Of a stretch of DNA of 64,000 nucleotides, positions 1 to 8,193 are shown piece by piece (the first letter of the stretch is position 1; every line of letters starts with the position of its first letter). The stretch is taken from the NCBI RefSeq assembly GCF_900101905.1, contig NZ_FNAJ01000002.1, forward strand, positions 1-64,000, given 5' to 3'. Both the position numbers and the translations under genes were made by a program. Below the pieces are notes generated by a model that had not been told where the DNA came from, did not search any database, and saw nothing but the letters and a program-made list of their open reading frames with translations. Source of the DNA: Myxococcus virescens (lineage in GTDB: Bacteria; Myxococcota; Myxococcia; Myxococcales; Myxococcaceae).

Positions 1-109
1 TCGTCGCTCCTCGTGAACGCGAGGAGCGTGGGTTGAAACTCGTGGTTGGTGACGTGCTTGAGCAGGAAGGTGGTCGCTCCTCATGAAACGCGAGGACTCT
101 CTCTTCAAC
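1..109 (+). CRISPR. Trailer end of a CRISPR array (one full repeat, one spacer, one degenerate terminal repeat)
   Basis: A 37-base repeat lies at 3-39 and ends in GGGTTGAAAC, the 3' end typical of many type I and III repeats. It is internally palindromic: GCTCCTCG at 6-13 pairs with CGAGGAGC at 20-27 around a 6-base loop. A 33-base spacer follows at 40-72. A second copy begins at 73 and keeps about the first 24 bases, with one substitution and one insertion, then diverges; a degenerate last repeat is the usual sign of the trailer end. The array should therefore extend leftward out of the window, with its leader further left. No cas gene is visible here. Bases 110-246 hold nothing I can identify. 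The unit call is direct observation; the orientation is inference from the degenerate copy and the GAAAC end. Confidence 0.85.
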
Positions 110-246
110 TGGTCCGAAAACCGGGGGTAGACCAACCGGCAGGTGACGACGTCCGAATCCGCCGTGGACGGCCGGCGCACGCGTCAGACGTTGGGCAGCG
201 AAACGCCGCCCGACACCCTCCGCTTCATGAATCCGGTGGCTGCCGC

Positions 247-963
247 TTACGGCATCGAACTTTGAGCCCGAGGACCCCGGGTGCCCCAGGGCTGGAGGAA
301 CACCTCCGTCTCCTCCAGGATTCGCGGCAGTGACGCGGTGAGTTCGTGGCCGTCGTCCACCTCCACCAGCCGGACGTGGCGCTTGCCCTCCGCCCACTGG
401 CGCGAGTTCTGGACGTCACAGGTGTCATCCTGACGGCCGTGGATGATGAGCGTCGGGACGCGCACGTCGGGCCAGCCACCGGTGCGGGCGTCCACTGCCT
501 CCGCGTCGGCGATGAATCCCGAATGGATGCGCGCCTTCTGCTGCGTCACGAAGTCGTCCGTCTCAATCCAGCCCGACGTCTGCCAATGCCGCCACGCCGC
601 GTCTCCCATTCTCCGGCGCAGCTGCGGGACGACGCGGAAGGCGGGCGCCAGCAGCACCAGCGCACACACGCGGGCGTCCTGCTCCGCCACTCGGGCCGCC
701 GTGAGGCCTCCCAGGCTGGAGCCGATGAGCACCACCCGCTCCTCGGGCCCGCCCATCGCGGCCAGCACCGTGTCCAGCATGACGCTCAGGCGCAGCTGCT
801 CCAGGGAGGGGACGCGGAGGTTCAACCGCTCCACCGGAATGCCCTGGTCCGCGTAGTGCCTCGCCACGGCCACGCCCTTCTTCGAATCCGGACCCGAGGC
901 GAAGCCGTGCAGGTACAGCCAGCGAGGACCCACGGCGGAAGGCGATGTCGTCGAAGTGCTCAT
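247..963 (-). CDS. Alpha/beta hydrolase, YqiA/UPF0227-like esterase
   Basis: A 238-residue soluble protein. An N-terminal strand and oxyanion region (WLYLHGFASGPDSKKG, about residues 15-31) is followed by the nucleophile elbow GSSLGG near residue 82. The late segment LIIHGRQDDTCD supplies the likely acid, and the histidine of DDGHEL near residue 204 the base. Length and motif order fit small esterases of the YqiA/UPF0227 type within the alpha/beta-hydrolase fold. There is no signal peptide, so it should act in the cytoplasm. The ATG at 961-963 starts just ahead of the conserved fold. It is followed on the same strand by nothing and lies 36 bases downstream of the beta-barrel gene. The natural substrate cannot be read from the sequence. 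Confidence 0.85.
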   Translation of the reverse strand: MSTSTTSPSAVGPRWLYLHGFASGPDSKKGVAVARHYADQGIPVERLNLRVPSLEQLRLSVMLDTVLAAMGGPEERVVLIGSSLGGLTAARVAEQDARVCALVLLAPAFRVVPQLRRRMGDAAWRHWQTSGWIETDDFVTQQKARIHSGFIADAEAVDARTGGWPDVRVPTLIIHGRQDDTCDVQNSRQWAEGKRHVRLVEVDDGHELTASLPRILEETEVFLQPWGTRGPRAQSSMP

Positions 964-999
964 GACAAGCCACTCTAACGGGCGCGCGGGGCCGTGGCT

Positions 1000-1593
1000 T
1001 CAGATGCGCAACACCGGCCCGGCAATCACCGACTGCATGAGCTTGGCGCACTGGTTGAGCGCGTTGGACGTCAGCTTCACGTCACAGAACTGGAAGCCCG
1101 TGGAGACGGACACGCCCCAGCGGTCGCTGAACCAGCCGTCCACGCCCACCCGGAAGGCCATGCTCGTGGTGTCGATGTTCTGCCGCAGCCAGGTGCCCAC
1201 GTCGTCCGGCGTGAAGGTGCTCCCCCAGCTCTTCGACAGCCGCGCGCCCACCCACGGCGTGATGGGCTTGTCCTGGAAGAAGCGCAGCCGCGCCTCGATG
1301 CCCACCGCCCGGTAGTCGAGCTGCGAGCGCTCCAACTGCCCCGGTCGCATCGCATCCGGGAACTGCTGGCCCCACGTCTCGGAGATTTCCGCCAGCAGGC
1401 CCACCGACAATCCAGGTGGGGTCTCCAGGCCCAGGTATCCGTGCAGCGCCGGGCCCTTCGCGCGGAAGTTGCTCAAATGGTCCAGGGTGATGCCGGCGCC
1501 CAGCGATGCATAGCCATTCCAGCCTGCCGCCACCGCGTCCGTTCCCACACACAGCACGCCCACCACCGCCACCCACATCGACTGCTTTCTCAT
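1000..1593 (-). CDS. Predicted outer-membrane beta-barrel protein
   Basis: A 197-residue protein with a Sec-type signal peptide: basic MRK start, hydrophobic stretch VAVVGVLCVG, and likely cleavage after the AVAA near residue 23. The mature part alternates hydrophobic and polar residues with many aromatics and glycines, as in small beta-barrels of the OmpW or OmpA-barrel size class (for example YLGLETPPGLSVGLLAEIS and FRVGVDGWFSDRWGVSVSTG). The last residue is isoleucine rather than the usual phenylalanine. It probably shares a transcript with the hydrolase at 247-963, since the gap is only 36 bases. I cannot assign a substrate or a named family; secretion and barrel topology are inference. 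Confidence 0.7.
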   Translation of the reverse strand: MRKQSMWVAVVGVLCVGTDAVAAGWNGYASLGAGITLDHLSNFRAKGPALHGYLGLETPPGLSVGLLAEISETWGQQFPDAMRPGQLERSQLDYRAVGIEARLRFFQDKPITPWVGARLSKSWGSTFTPDDVGTWLRQNIDTTSMAFRVGVDGWFSDRWGVSVSTGFQFCDVKLTSNALNQCAKLMQSVIAGPVLRI

Positions 1594-1797
1594 GCGTTGC
1601 AGTCTATGCCTGGAGGTCGCCGTGGGGGACTCCGAGTGCCGCCGCGTGTCATGAAATCATGCAGCCGTGCGTGCCTCGATGTGGCCATGCGCATCCCTGC
1701 GGACAGTCCAACTACTGCCGCCCTGTCGGAGGGAGGGGTGGGGCGGGGACCTGCATGCGCTTCCGGAGGGCAAGTCCGAAAGCTAGGGTGGTGTTCC

Positions 1798-2979
1798 ATG
1801 TCCAGCTCCTTCGAAGCCGCCGCCTCCGCCGTCCGTGACGCACTCTCCAGTGCGGGCCGGGGCCTGGTCGAACGCGAGGCGATGGTGGAGCTCGTCGCGC
1901 TCTCCGCCGTGGCGGGGGAGCACCTGCTCGTCATCGGTCCGCCGGGCACCGCGAAGAGCGAGGCGGTGCGGCGCACCGCACGTGTCCTGGGCGGCTCGTA
2001 CTTCGAGTACCTCCTGGGTCGCTTCACCGAGCCCTCCGAGCTCTTCGGCCCCGTGGACCTCCGCAAGCTGCGCGAGGGCATCGTCGAAACGGAGACCCAG
2101 GGCATGCTTCCCGAGGCCGAGGTCGCCTTCCTCGATGAGGTGTTCCTCGGCTCCACCGCCATCCTGAATACGCTGCTGGGCCTCCTCAATGAGCGCACCT
2201 TCCGGCGCGGCCACACCCGCATGCGCTGCCCCCTGCGCGTCTGCGTGGGCGCCTCCAATGCCTTGCCGGAAGACGAGTCGCTGGCCGCCTTCGCGGACCG
2301 GTTCCTCGCACGCATCTTCGTCGAGCCCGTGCCAGACCCGCGGCTGGAGGAGCTGCTCGCGGGCGGCGCTTCACTGTGGGGGGACGCGGACGCGCATGTC
2401 ACCTCGCTGGAGTCCCTGGACGTGGTCGCCCAGGCCGCGCGTGAGGCGGACCTCTCCGGGGTGCGCCCGCATCTGGCGCATGCGCTGCGCACGTTGCGCG
2501 CCGCGGGCGTGGCCTTGTCCGACCGCCGCGCGGTGAAGGTCCAGAAGCTCATCGCCGCCGCCGCGGCGCTCGCGGGCCGGCGCACACCTGGGACCGCGGA
2601 CCTGTGGCCGCTCGTGTATGCCGTGCCGACGAAGGAGGCCCAGGCGCTCGCTCGGGACGTGCTGCGGGACGTGCTCGCCGGGACGGAGAACCCGGCCCTG
2701 CCGGCGGCGGCGTTGGAGGCCAGCGCGGGCCCTCTGGCGCGGGCACGGCGCATCGCTTCCGCGGGGCAGGCGCTGCTGGCGGAGCGGCCCGTGGATGGCA
2801 ATGGCGAAGCGCTCGCCGCGTGGCGGCTCAAACTGGAGGGCGTGGCGCGAGAGATGGACGCGGGCTTCGCTCCCGAGTCGCTTCCCGATGACTTGAAGGT
2901 GCTTCGCGCGGAGGTGACAGGGGTGCTCGCCTCCGGCGCTTCAGGGCTCGAGTCATCCGAAACGGAGGTGGCGGTGTGA
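1798..2979 (+). CDS. MoxR-type AAA+ ATPase of a MoxR-vWA-beta-propeller ternary system
   Basis: A 393-residue MoxR/RavA-type AAA+ ATPase and the first gene of a five-gene operon. Walker A is GPPGTAKS at residues 47-54. Walker B is FLDEVF, followed by the MoxR-specific LNTLLGLLNERTFRRG. Sensor 1 lies in VGASNALPED, and an arginine-rich helical lid (HALRTLRAAG, SDRRAVKVQKLI) follows. MoxR ATPases act as chaperone-like remodelling motors that partner with von Willebrand A domain proteins, and the partner here is encoded three genes downstream. The start is the ATG at 1798, chosen because family homology begins within 25 residues; the frame stays open upstream but looks noncoding. The stop overlaps the next start in a GTGA, implying translational coupling. 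The ATPase call is secure; its role in a conflict system is inferred from the operon. Confidence 0.92.
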   Translation: MSSSFEAAASAVRDALSSAGRGLVEREAMVELVALSAVAGEHLLVIGPPGTAKSEAVRRTARVLGGSYFEYLLGRFTEPSELFGPVDLRKLREGIVETETQGMLPEAEVAFLDEVFLGSTAILNTLLGLLNERTFRRGHTRMRCPLRVCVGASNALPEDESLAAFADRFLARIFVEPVPDPRLEELLAGGASLWGDADAHVTSLESLDVVAQAAREADLSGVRPHLAHALRTLRAAGVALSDRRAVKVQKLIAAAAALAGRRTPGTADLWPLVYAVPTKEAQALARDVLRDVLAGTENPALPAAALEASAGPLARARRIASAGQALLAERPVDGNGEALAAWRLKLEGVAREMDAGFAPESLPDDLKVLRAEVTGVLASGASGLESSETEVAV

Positions 2980-3104
2980 GGGCGCAGGGTTCCCGCGCTG
3001 GCTCCGCCGCTGCCTGGATGCAGGCCCACGCGCCTGGAGGCTCCGCGCACTGGTTTCCGGAGGCGCCGCCTCGGGGCCGGGGTGCGGTGGCTGACGTGCC
3101 GTGA
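2976..3104 (+). CDS. 42-residue ORF coupled inside the ternary-system operon
   Basis: A GTG at 2976 overlaps the MoxR stop (GTGA), and its own TGA at 3102-3104 overlaps the next start (GTGA again). The reading frame therefore fills the gap between MoxR and the bpX5-like gene exactly. The product has 42 residues, is rich in Ala, Gly, Arg and Trp, and contains a central WMQAHAPGGSAHWFPEAP segment. I do not recognise a domain. Supporting reality: the double 4-base overlap, the same junction type used throughout the operon, and GC-rich third positions. Against: length, low complexity, and GTG frequency in a 70% GC genome. It may be a short accessory subunit, the remnant of a longer component, or a coupling leader peptide. 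Confidence 0.55.
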   Translation: MRAQGSRAGSAAAWMQAHAPGGSAHWFPEAPPRGRGAVADVP

Positions 3105-3604
3105 GCGCAACGGGAAGAGACTCGCGGACGGGGGACGCGCTGGAGACGCGCGGCGAAGACGCCGCTCGCCTGCCGGTGCGGTGGCGTTCGCGCGCCGAGC
3201 CGCTGGAGCCGCTCGCCGTGGCAGGCGAAGGCCCCGTGGCGGTGGCGCTCGCGCGCCGGGTGCTCGCCGAAGACGATGCACGCCTTGCCAGTTGGGAAGG
3301 CGTCGCGGGGCGGGGACTCCTGGTGCTCCTCGGGGCCTCGGCGTCGCTGCCATGGGTCGACGGCGCCGTGTACCTGGGACGGGATGCCGCGGCGCCCTCG
3401 CTGTTGCTTCCCTGTGCGTTGGCGCCAGACGTGGCGGCTTCGCTGCTGGAGCGTGCGTTCGTGGCGCATGCGCATGGCACGGGAGCGAGGTTGGCGGTGC
3501 TGCCCGCGTCCATGTGTCTCGTCCGCATGGACGCCGCGCGGCCCGTGTCGCGTGTCACGCTTCAGGCCTGGCTGGACACGGGGTCGCCGGGGGACACGCC
3601 GTGA
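3101..3604 (+). CDS. Small bpX-type component of the ternary system (bpX5-like)
   Basis: A 167-residue protein starting at a GTG that overlaps the preceding stop. The N-terminus VRWRSRAEPLEPLAVAG is followed by a hydrophobic core (GRGLLVLLGASASLPWVDG near residue 85) and YLGRDAAAPSLLLPCALAPD, then a C-terminal AVLPASMCLVRM. I recognise this pattern as one of the family-specific domains named for these operons (bpX series; number 5 from memory, not checked). It has no enzyme motif, signal peptide or membrane segment, so it is probably a structural or adaptor subunit that stands between MoxR and the propeller proteins. The stop overlaps the next start in another GTGA. The family assignment is moderate; function is unknown. 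Confidence 0.7.
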   Translation: MSATGRDSRTGDALETRGEDAARLPVRWRSRAEPLEPLAVAGEGPVAVALARRVLAEDDARLASWEGVAGRGLLVLLGASASLPWVDGAVYLGRDAAAPSLLLPCALAPDVAASLLERAFVAHAHGTGARLAVLPASMCLVRMDAARPVSRVTLQAWLDTGSPGDTP

Positions 3605-5421
3605 GCACGTTGCCCCATGCGTTACGCCCCTGGGCGTCGATCCTCGCGAAGTTCCCGCTGGAGGTGGCGCTGAACCTGGGCCCGCTGGTTGCCCGGTTGT
3701 CCGCGGCGCTGGGGCCGCTGCGGGCGCCCTCGGAGAGGGAGGGCGGCGAGCCTCAAGGGTATGACGGCCTGTCGCGAAGAGGCTCCTTCGACCGGCTGCT
3801 GGTGAGTGAATGGCTGTGGGCCCTGGAGGCACCCGACGAACTGGTGCGCCGTGCCGCCTTCGGAGAGCTGTCCTATCTCAAGCCCTCGTTCCGCCAGCCT
3901 CAGCGCGCGCATCGCACGGTGATGTTGCTCGATGCGGGACCCGACCAGCTTGGCGCTCCGCGCATCGCGCACCTCGCGTTGCTCATCGTCATGGCGCGCA
4001 GGGCGGAGGCCGCGGGCGCCACGTTCGCATGGGGCGTGCTTCAGGCAGACCCGCGGCGTGGCTGGTTCACGGAGGTGACGCCCGCCACGCTGGGCGCCTG
4101 GTTGAAAGCGCGTGACATTGCGTCGCCCTCGGCTGAGCGGCTCTCGGCCTGGCGCGAGGCACTCGCGCTCGACGCGCGGACGGCGGACGCCTGGCTCGTG
4201 GGGGCCTCCCGCCTGTCCCGGCTCGTGGGGGTGGAGACGCTCTCGCGCATCGACGTCTCCGAAGTCCTGGCGCCCGAGGTGCGCCAGCTCGCGGTGGAGG
4301 TGCATCCCGCCGCGCGCGCGCCGCGCTCCGTGTTGCTCGACCTGCCGTCTCCGGATGACAGCGTGCGTCTGTTGAGAGACCCGTTCCGCGCGCGCGTCGC
4401 CGCGCCCGTGAAGACAGTCCAGCACTCGCGGGTGTCGGGGTTTGCCTTCTCCGCGGATGGCCGCCGGCTGATGCTCTTCTATGAAGGGGGCGGCGTCGGC
4501 GCCATGGCGCTGCCCAACTCTCCTCGCGCCACCCTCGCGCGGCCCCAGCGGATGATGCCTCGGAGTGATGAGACCTTCCTGGGCGCGGGCTGGCGGCGTC
4601 AGGGGGGCCTGCTCGTGCTGACGCGGAAGCAGGGCGCCTATGCCTTCCGGGGGCAACTGCAACATCAATTCAGGCCCCATGGGCCCAGTGCGTTCCCCTG
4701 GACACTGCGCGATACGCAGGCGCATCCACCCATTCCTGCTCGAGGACAGCCCCCCGGCCGGCTGACGACCTATCTCGATGCACTCAATCGGGAGTGCGTG
4801 CTCCTGTCCGGCCTGGACGACACGCTCTATTTCTTCGAGGAGGACGATGCCTCCCGCCGCGTGGTCTCCGCCCAGGTGGCTCAGCGGGTCATCGCCGCCG
4901 CTCACGTGAAGGGTTCCAGCATCGTCGTGACGCGCGACGAAGATGAGAGGGTTGCGAGTTGCATGCGGCTGGGCATCGTGAGTGCGAAGGAAGTGCGCCA
5001 GATTCGCCTGCAGGACTCGAGGGGCGACACCCTCTGGTTCGGTGCCTCGCACCACTCGGGGCATCCGGAGGCTGGGTTGCTCGCGGTGAACAAAATCCCA
5101 GGCATGTGGTGTTTGCACCATCGGGACTCGGTGCGATTCGTGACGCTGCGCTCGGGATTGCGAGCCGTGGGCGTCGGGGTCTGTCCGCAGGCGAAAGGAG
5201 AGGCCGGACTGTTGGCGCTCGACCCGGACCAGCGAACCTTCTGGAACGTGGGGCTCCAGCACCAGTTCAGGCTGGCGGTGGCCGCCGCTGACGTGGTCCA
5301 CGCGGAGGCCAGCCATGCGGTGCCTGTGCTCGGGTGGCTGACGACGGAAGGTGAGCTGGTGCTGTACCACCTGGAGCACGAAGTGGTGCTGTGCCGTCTC
5401 CATCCGGGAGGCGGGGGATGA
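3601..5421 (+). CDS. vWA-domain protein fused to a beta-propeller-like C-terminus
   Basis: A 606-residue protein starting at the overlapping GTG at 3601. Residues about 60-270 look like a von Willebrand A domain: a start strand TVMLLDAGPDQLGAP near residue 105, then the helix AHLALLIVMARRAEAAG. The metal-binding DxSxS motif is not intact; DAGPD stands in its place. Residues about 280-600 are repeated beta-rich segments with blade-like strands (SGFAFSADGRRLMLFYEGG, ECVLLSGLDDTLYFFEEDD, LVLYHLEHEVVLCRL), fitting a beta-propeller. In the family the vWA partner couples the MoxR motor to targets. The ATGA overlap with the next gene continues the coupled operon. The vWA call is good from context and fold pattern but lacks a canonical MIDAS motif. 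Confidence 0.75.
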   Translation: MSTLPHALRPWASILAKFPLEVALNLGPLVARLSAALGPLRAPSEREGGEPQGYDGLSRRGSFDRLLVSEWLWALEAPDELVRRAAFGELSYLKPSFRQPQRAHRTVMLLDAGPDQLGAPRIAHLALLIVMARRAEAAGATFAWGVLQADPRRGWFTEVTPATLGAWLKARDIASPSAERLSAWREALALDARTADAWLVGASRLSRLVGVETLSRIDVSEVLAPEVRQLAVEVHPAARAPRSVLLDLPSPDDSVRLLRDPFRARVAAPVKTVQHSRVSGFAFSADGRRLMLFYEGGGVGAMALPNSPRATLARPQRMMPRSDETFLGAGWRRQGGLLVLTRKQGAYAFRGQLQHQFRPHGPSAFPWTLRDTQAHPPIPARGQPPGRLTTYLDALNRECVLLSGLDDTLYFFEEDDASRRVVSAQVAQRVIAAAHVKGSSIVVTRDEDERVASCMRLGIVSAKEVRQIRLQDSRGDTLWFGASHHSGHPEAGLLAVNKIPGMWCLHHRDSVRFVTLRSGLRAVGVGVCPQAKGEAGLLALDPDQRTFWNVGLQHQFRLAVAAADVVHAEASHAVPVLGWLTTEGELVLYHLEHEVVLCRLHPGGGG

Positions 5422-8189
5422 GCACGGCACGCGCGGGGCTCCGGCCCCGGCAGCAGGTGCACCGGGGCACGGTTCGGGCCTCGGCGTTCTGGCTCGACCC
5501 GGCCCTGCTCGGTGAGGCGGAGGCTCGCCGCCGGATTCTGGCGGTGTGGACGCCCGGCATGTCCGTTCACGCCGTGGCGGGTGGATATCTTGTGGAGATG
5601 TCCGCGCCACGCGCGGTGGTGTGCGAAGCCGCGCCGGGGCTGCCGCTCACTCGGGAGCACGGCGTCCTCTCCTCGGCGCCCTTGTCTCCAGCGGAGCGTC
5701 GGCACCCGAGTCTCCATGAAGGCGCGGTGTTGCTGGTGCTCAGGGGACGGTCCCTGGTGTTCTCCGCCGGTGTGATGCCGCGGGTGGATATGTCCATATG
5801 GCTCGACGTGTCCGCGTGGAGCATCCGAGCCCCGGAGACGCTGGGCGCGCCGCCGCCCCCCGTGCCCGTGCTGGAGCCTGTGCCGCCGCCGTCGCGCGAA
5901 CGCTTCGGTCCCGGCGTGCCCGAGCCATCACCTGAAGCACAGGAAATGCTCGCGCGCATGGAGGGCCGCCGCGCTCCCGTCGCCGCTGGGGCGCGCCGCC
6001 CGGGATGGTGGGCGTGGCTGCGCGAGAGGTTCTCCCGTCAGGGCGCGTCGGTGCGCGGAGGCGGCGAGTCCGAGCGTGGCCGGCCAGGGTGGATGGCGCG
6101 GCCTGGGGCCGCGTTCTTGGGAACAGGGGCTCGCGGAGCGCGACAGGGCCCGAGTCCCTGGAGCAGGCTGTCCGACTGGATGATGCGCAACACCTTGCTC
6201 GGCGGGTGGGCGCGGCAGCGGAAGGCGGAGTACGTGCGCCGCCTCTTCGACATGTTCGAGGAGGGCAACCTCTATGAGGCACTGCGGCACGCCATTCCAC
6301 TGGGCAAGGCGCTGAGCGAGAACGCACGCGAGGCCTTGGGGCTGCCAGGGCCTCGTGCGCAACTCACCGTCCAGACGGAGGCGCGGGGAGCGGCGGGGTC
6401 CGTGTTCGCGGGAGGACCTGACCTCTACTCCGCGCTCCAGCAGCGCTACCGCGAGGCCTTCCGTCGCTTCGAGCGTGAGGGACGCATCGACGAAGCCGCG
6501 TTCGTCCTCGCGGAGCTGCTGGGCGCCGTCGAGGAAGCCGTGTCCTTCCTGGAGCGGCATGGCCGCTTCAAGCTGGCGGCGGAGCTGGCCGAGGGGCGCA
6601 AGCTGGCTCCAGGGCTCGTGGTGCGTCAGTGGTTCCTGGCTCAGGACGTCGCGCGCGCCATCGCCATCGCCCGGCGCAGTGGGGCCTTCGGGGACGCGGT
6701 GGCGCGGCTGGAGCGTTCGAATCCACCGGAGGCCCTTGCGCTCCGCCTGCTGTGGGCGGAGACGCTCGCCGAGGCCGGCGACTACGCGCGCGCCGTTCAG
6801 GTGGTGTGGCCGGTGGCGAAGAATCGAGCCCCGGCGCGCGAATGGCTGGAGCGGGGCGTGGCGAGTGGTGGCGCGACGGGCGCTCGGCTGCTGGCGATGT
6901 GGGCCACGGCGTTCGCGGACGGGCTGACGGTGGCGGGTGCGCGGGTGCGCGAGTTGCTCGACGACGACGCGCCGGAGCGCGCGTCCGAGCGCTTCGTCTT
7001 TGGACTGGCGCTCGTGGAAGAGCCTCCTTCCGCCAACCGCACCGCGTTGGTGGTGCCCACGCTGCGCGCGTTGCTTCGGGACCGGGCGGCGGGCAATGCC
7101 CGCTCCACCTCGGACCTGAGCCTCATCAAGCGCTTGTTGGGCGCCGCGCCCGACGGCACCTTGCGCACGGACCTGCCGTCGCTGGCCGACAGTATCCACC
7201 CCGCGTGGCGCGATACCCATGCACGGCCGCGCATCGACGTCACGGTGCGGGCCTCTGAAGCGGGGACCTTCACGCTTCATGACGTGGTGATGCTGCCAGA
7301 CGGCCGGCTGTTGTACGCCCTGGGGGAGGCGGGGGCGCGGCTGGTTCGCGCGGACGGCCGGACGGTGGCGCACTTCGACGTGCCGGCCTTCCACCTGGTG
7401 CCTTCCATCCATGGGGACCGCGTCCTGGCACTCGCGCGGCGGGACGATGTGTGGCGCCTGTCCCGGCTGGACCTGGTCGCACGCAGGTGCAGCCCCTGGG
7501 TTGATATGTCATTGACGGACTGGTCCCACAGCTACGACGGCAATGTCTGGTTCGTGTCCTCTGAAAACATGGTGATGATGGTGGATGCGCTCGCCGCTGA
7601 CTGCCGAGCGCTCTGGCGAGTCCCGGAACTTGCCAGCCGGGCGTTTTCCATTGCGGCGGATGCCACACACATGAGTTTCATCGTCGGAACACAGGAGCGG
7701 TGGACGTATACTCTCGCGGACGGGCCCACATTGCGCGACCGGTCGGAGCTGCCTCCAGCGGCGTCGGACCTGAACGTGGTGAGCTGGTGTCTGTCCGTGG
7801 TCCCGGACGGTGAGGCTGCTGTCCTGCGCATGGAGGATCCCCCTGACCCCGAGGATGTGGCACGCGGATGGAATAATCTGAGGAGCTCGCTGGCTTGGGT
7901 GCAGCCCGTGTCACTTCGCAATCGGGTTCGGACGGAGCGCGACCACGAGGCGCTCAAGGGCATCTTTCTCTCGCGGGAATGGTGTTTGGAATTGATGGAT
8001 TTGGGGCCGGATTGGCAGCTTCAGTTGACGGACAGGCGCGGGTTTTCCCGCGCCGTGTTGACGTTCGAAGGGAATGTCCGTCCGAGGGTGCGGCTCACGG
8101 ACAGCATCTTGCTGGCATTCGACGAGGGTGGCCGGGGCGTGTGGCTGGATTTGGAGTGCGGTGAGGTCCGGCACTTGCCGGTGCCTTGA
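5418..8189 (+). CDS. Large bpX-type protein of the ternary system (bpX6-like), with C-terminal beta-propeller
   Basis: A 923-residue protein, last gene of the operon, starting at an ATG that overlaps the previous stop. Residues 1-140 form an N-terminal domain (VHRGTVRASAFWLDPALLG, then VWTPGMSVHAVAGGYLVEM) that I take for the bpX6-type module. A proline- and arginine-rich linker follows at about 145-260. Residues about 270-600 are helical repeats (RRLFDMFEEGNLYEALRHA, FVLAELLGAVEEAVSFLERHG, AETLAEAGDYARAVQVVWP), resembling TPR-like scaffolds. Residues about 620-920 return to beta-propeller-like blades (VVMLPDGRLLYALGEAGARL). There is no catalytic motif. This architecture fits a large sensor or target-recognition scaffold. 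The gene ends 4 bases from the convergent response regulator, so termination space is minimal. Confidence 0.72.
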   Translation: MSTARAGLRPRQQVHRGTVRASAFWLDPALLGEAEARRRILAVWTPGMSVHAVAGGYLVEMSAPRAVVCEAAPGLPLTREHGVLSSAPLSPAERRHPSLHEGAVLLVLRGRSLVFSAGVMPRVDMSIWLDVSAWSIRAPETLGAPPPPVPVLEPVPPPSRERFGPGVPEPSPEAQEMLARMEGRRAPVAAGARRPGWWAWLRERFSRQGASVRGGGESERGRPGWMARPGAAFLGTGARGARQGPSPWSRLSDWMMRNTLLGGWARQRKAEYVRRLFDMFEEGNLYEALRHAIPLGKALSENAREALGLPGPRAQLTVQTEARGAAGSVFAGGPDLYSALQQRYREAFRRFEREGRIDEAAFVLAELLGAVEEAVSFLERHGRFKLAAELAEGRKLAPGLVVRQWFLAQDVARAIAIARRSGAFGDAVARLERSNPPEALALRLLWAETLAEAGDYARAVQVVWPVAKNRAPAREWLERGVASGGATGARLLAMWATAFADGLTVAGARVRELLDDDAPERASERFVFGLALVEEPPSANRTALVVPTLRALLRDRAAGNARSTSDLSLIKRLLGAAPDGTLRTDLPSLADSIHPAWRDTHARPRIDVTVRASEAGTFTLHDVVMLPDGRLLYALGEAGARLVRADGRTVAHFDVPAFHLVPSIHGDRVLALARRDDVWRLSRLDLVARRCSPWVDMSLTDWSHSYDGNVWFVSSENMVMMVDALAADCRALWRVPELASRAFSIAADATHMSFIVGTQERWTYTLADGPTLRDRSELPPAASDLNVVSWCLSVVPDGEAAVLRMEDPPDPEDVARGWNNLRSSLAWVQPVSLRNRVRTERDHEALKGIFLSREWCLELMDLGPDWQLQLTDRRGFSRAVLTFEGNVRPRVRLTDSILLAFDEGGRGVWLDLECGEVRHLPVP

Positions 8190-8193
8190 GCCG

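Noticed and set aside
46-333. Plus-strand frame of 95 codons overlapping the CRISPR repeat and the hydrolase
   Set aside because: Starts within a spacer, crosses the degenerate repeat and runs antisense into a real gene; no coding character.
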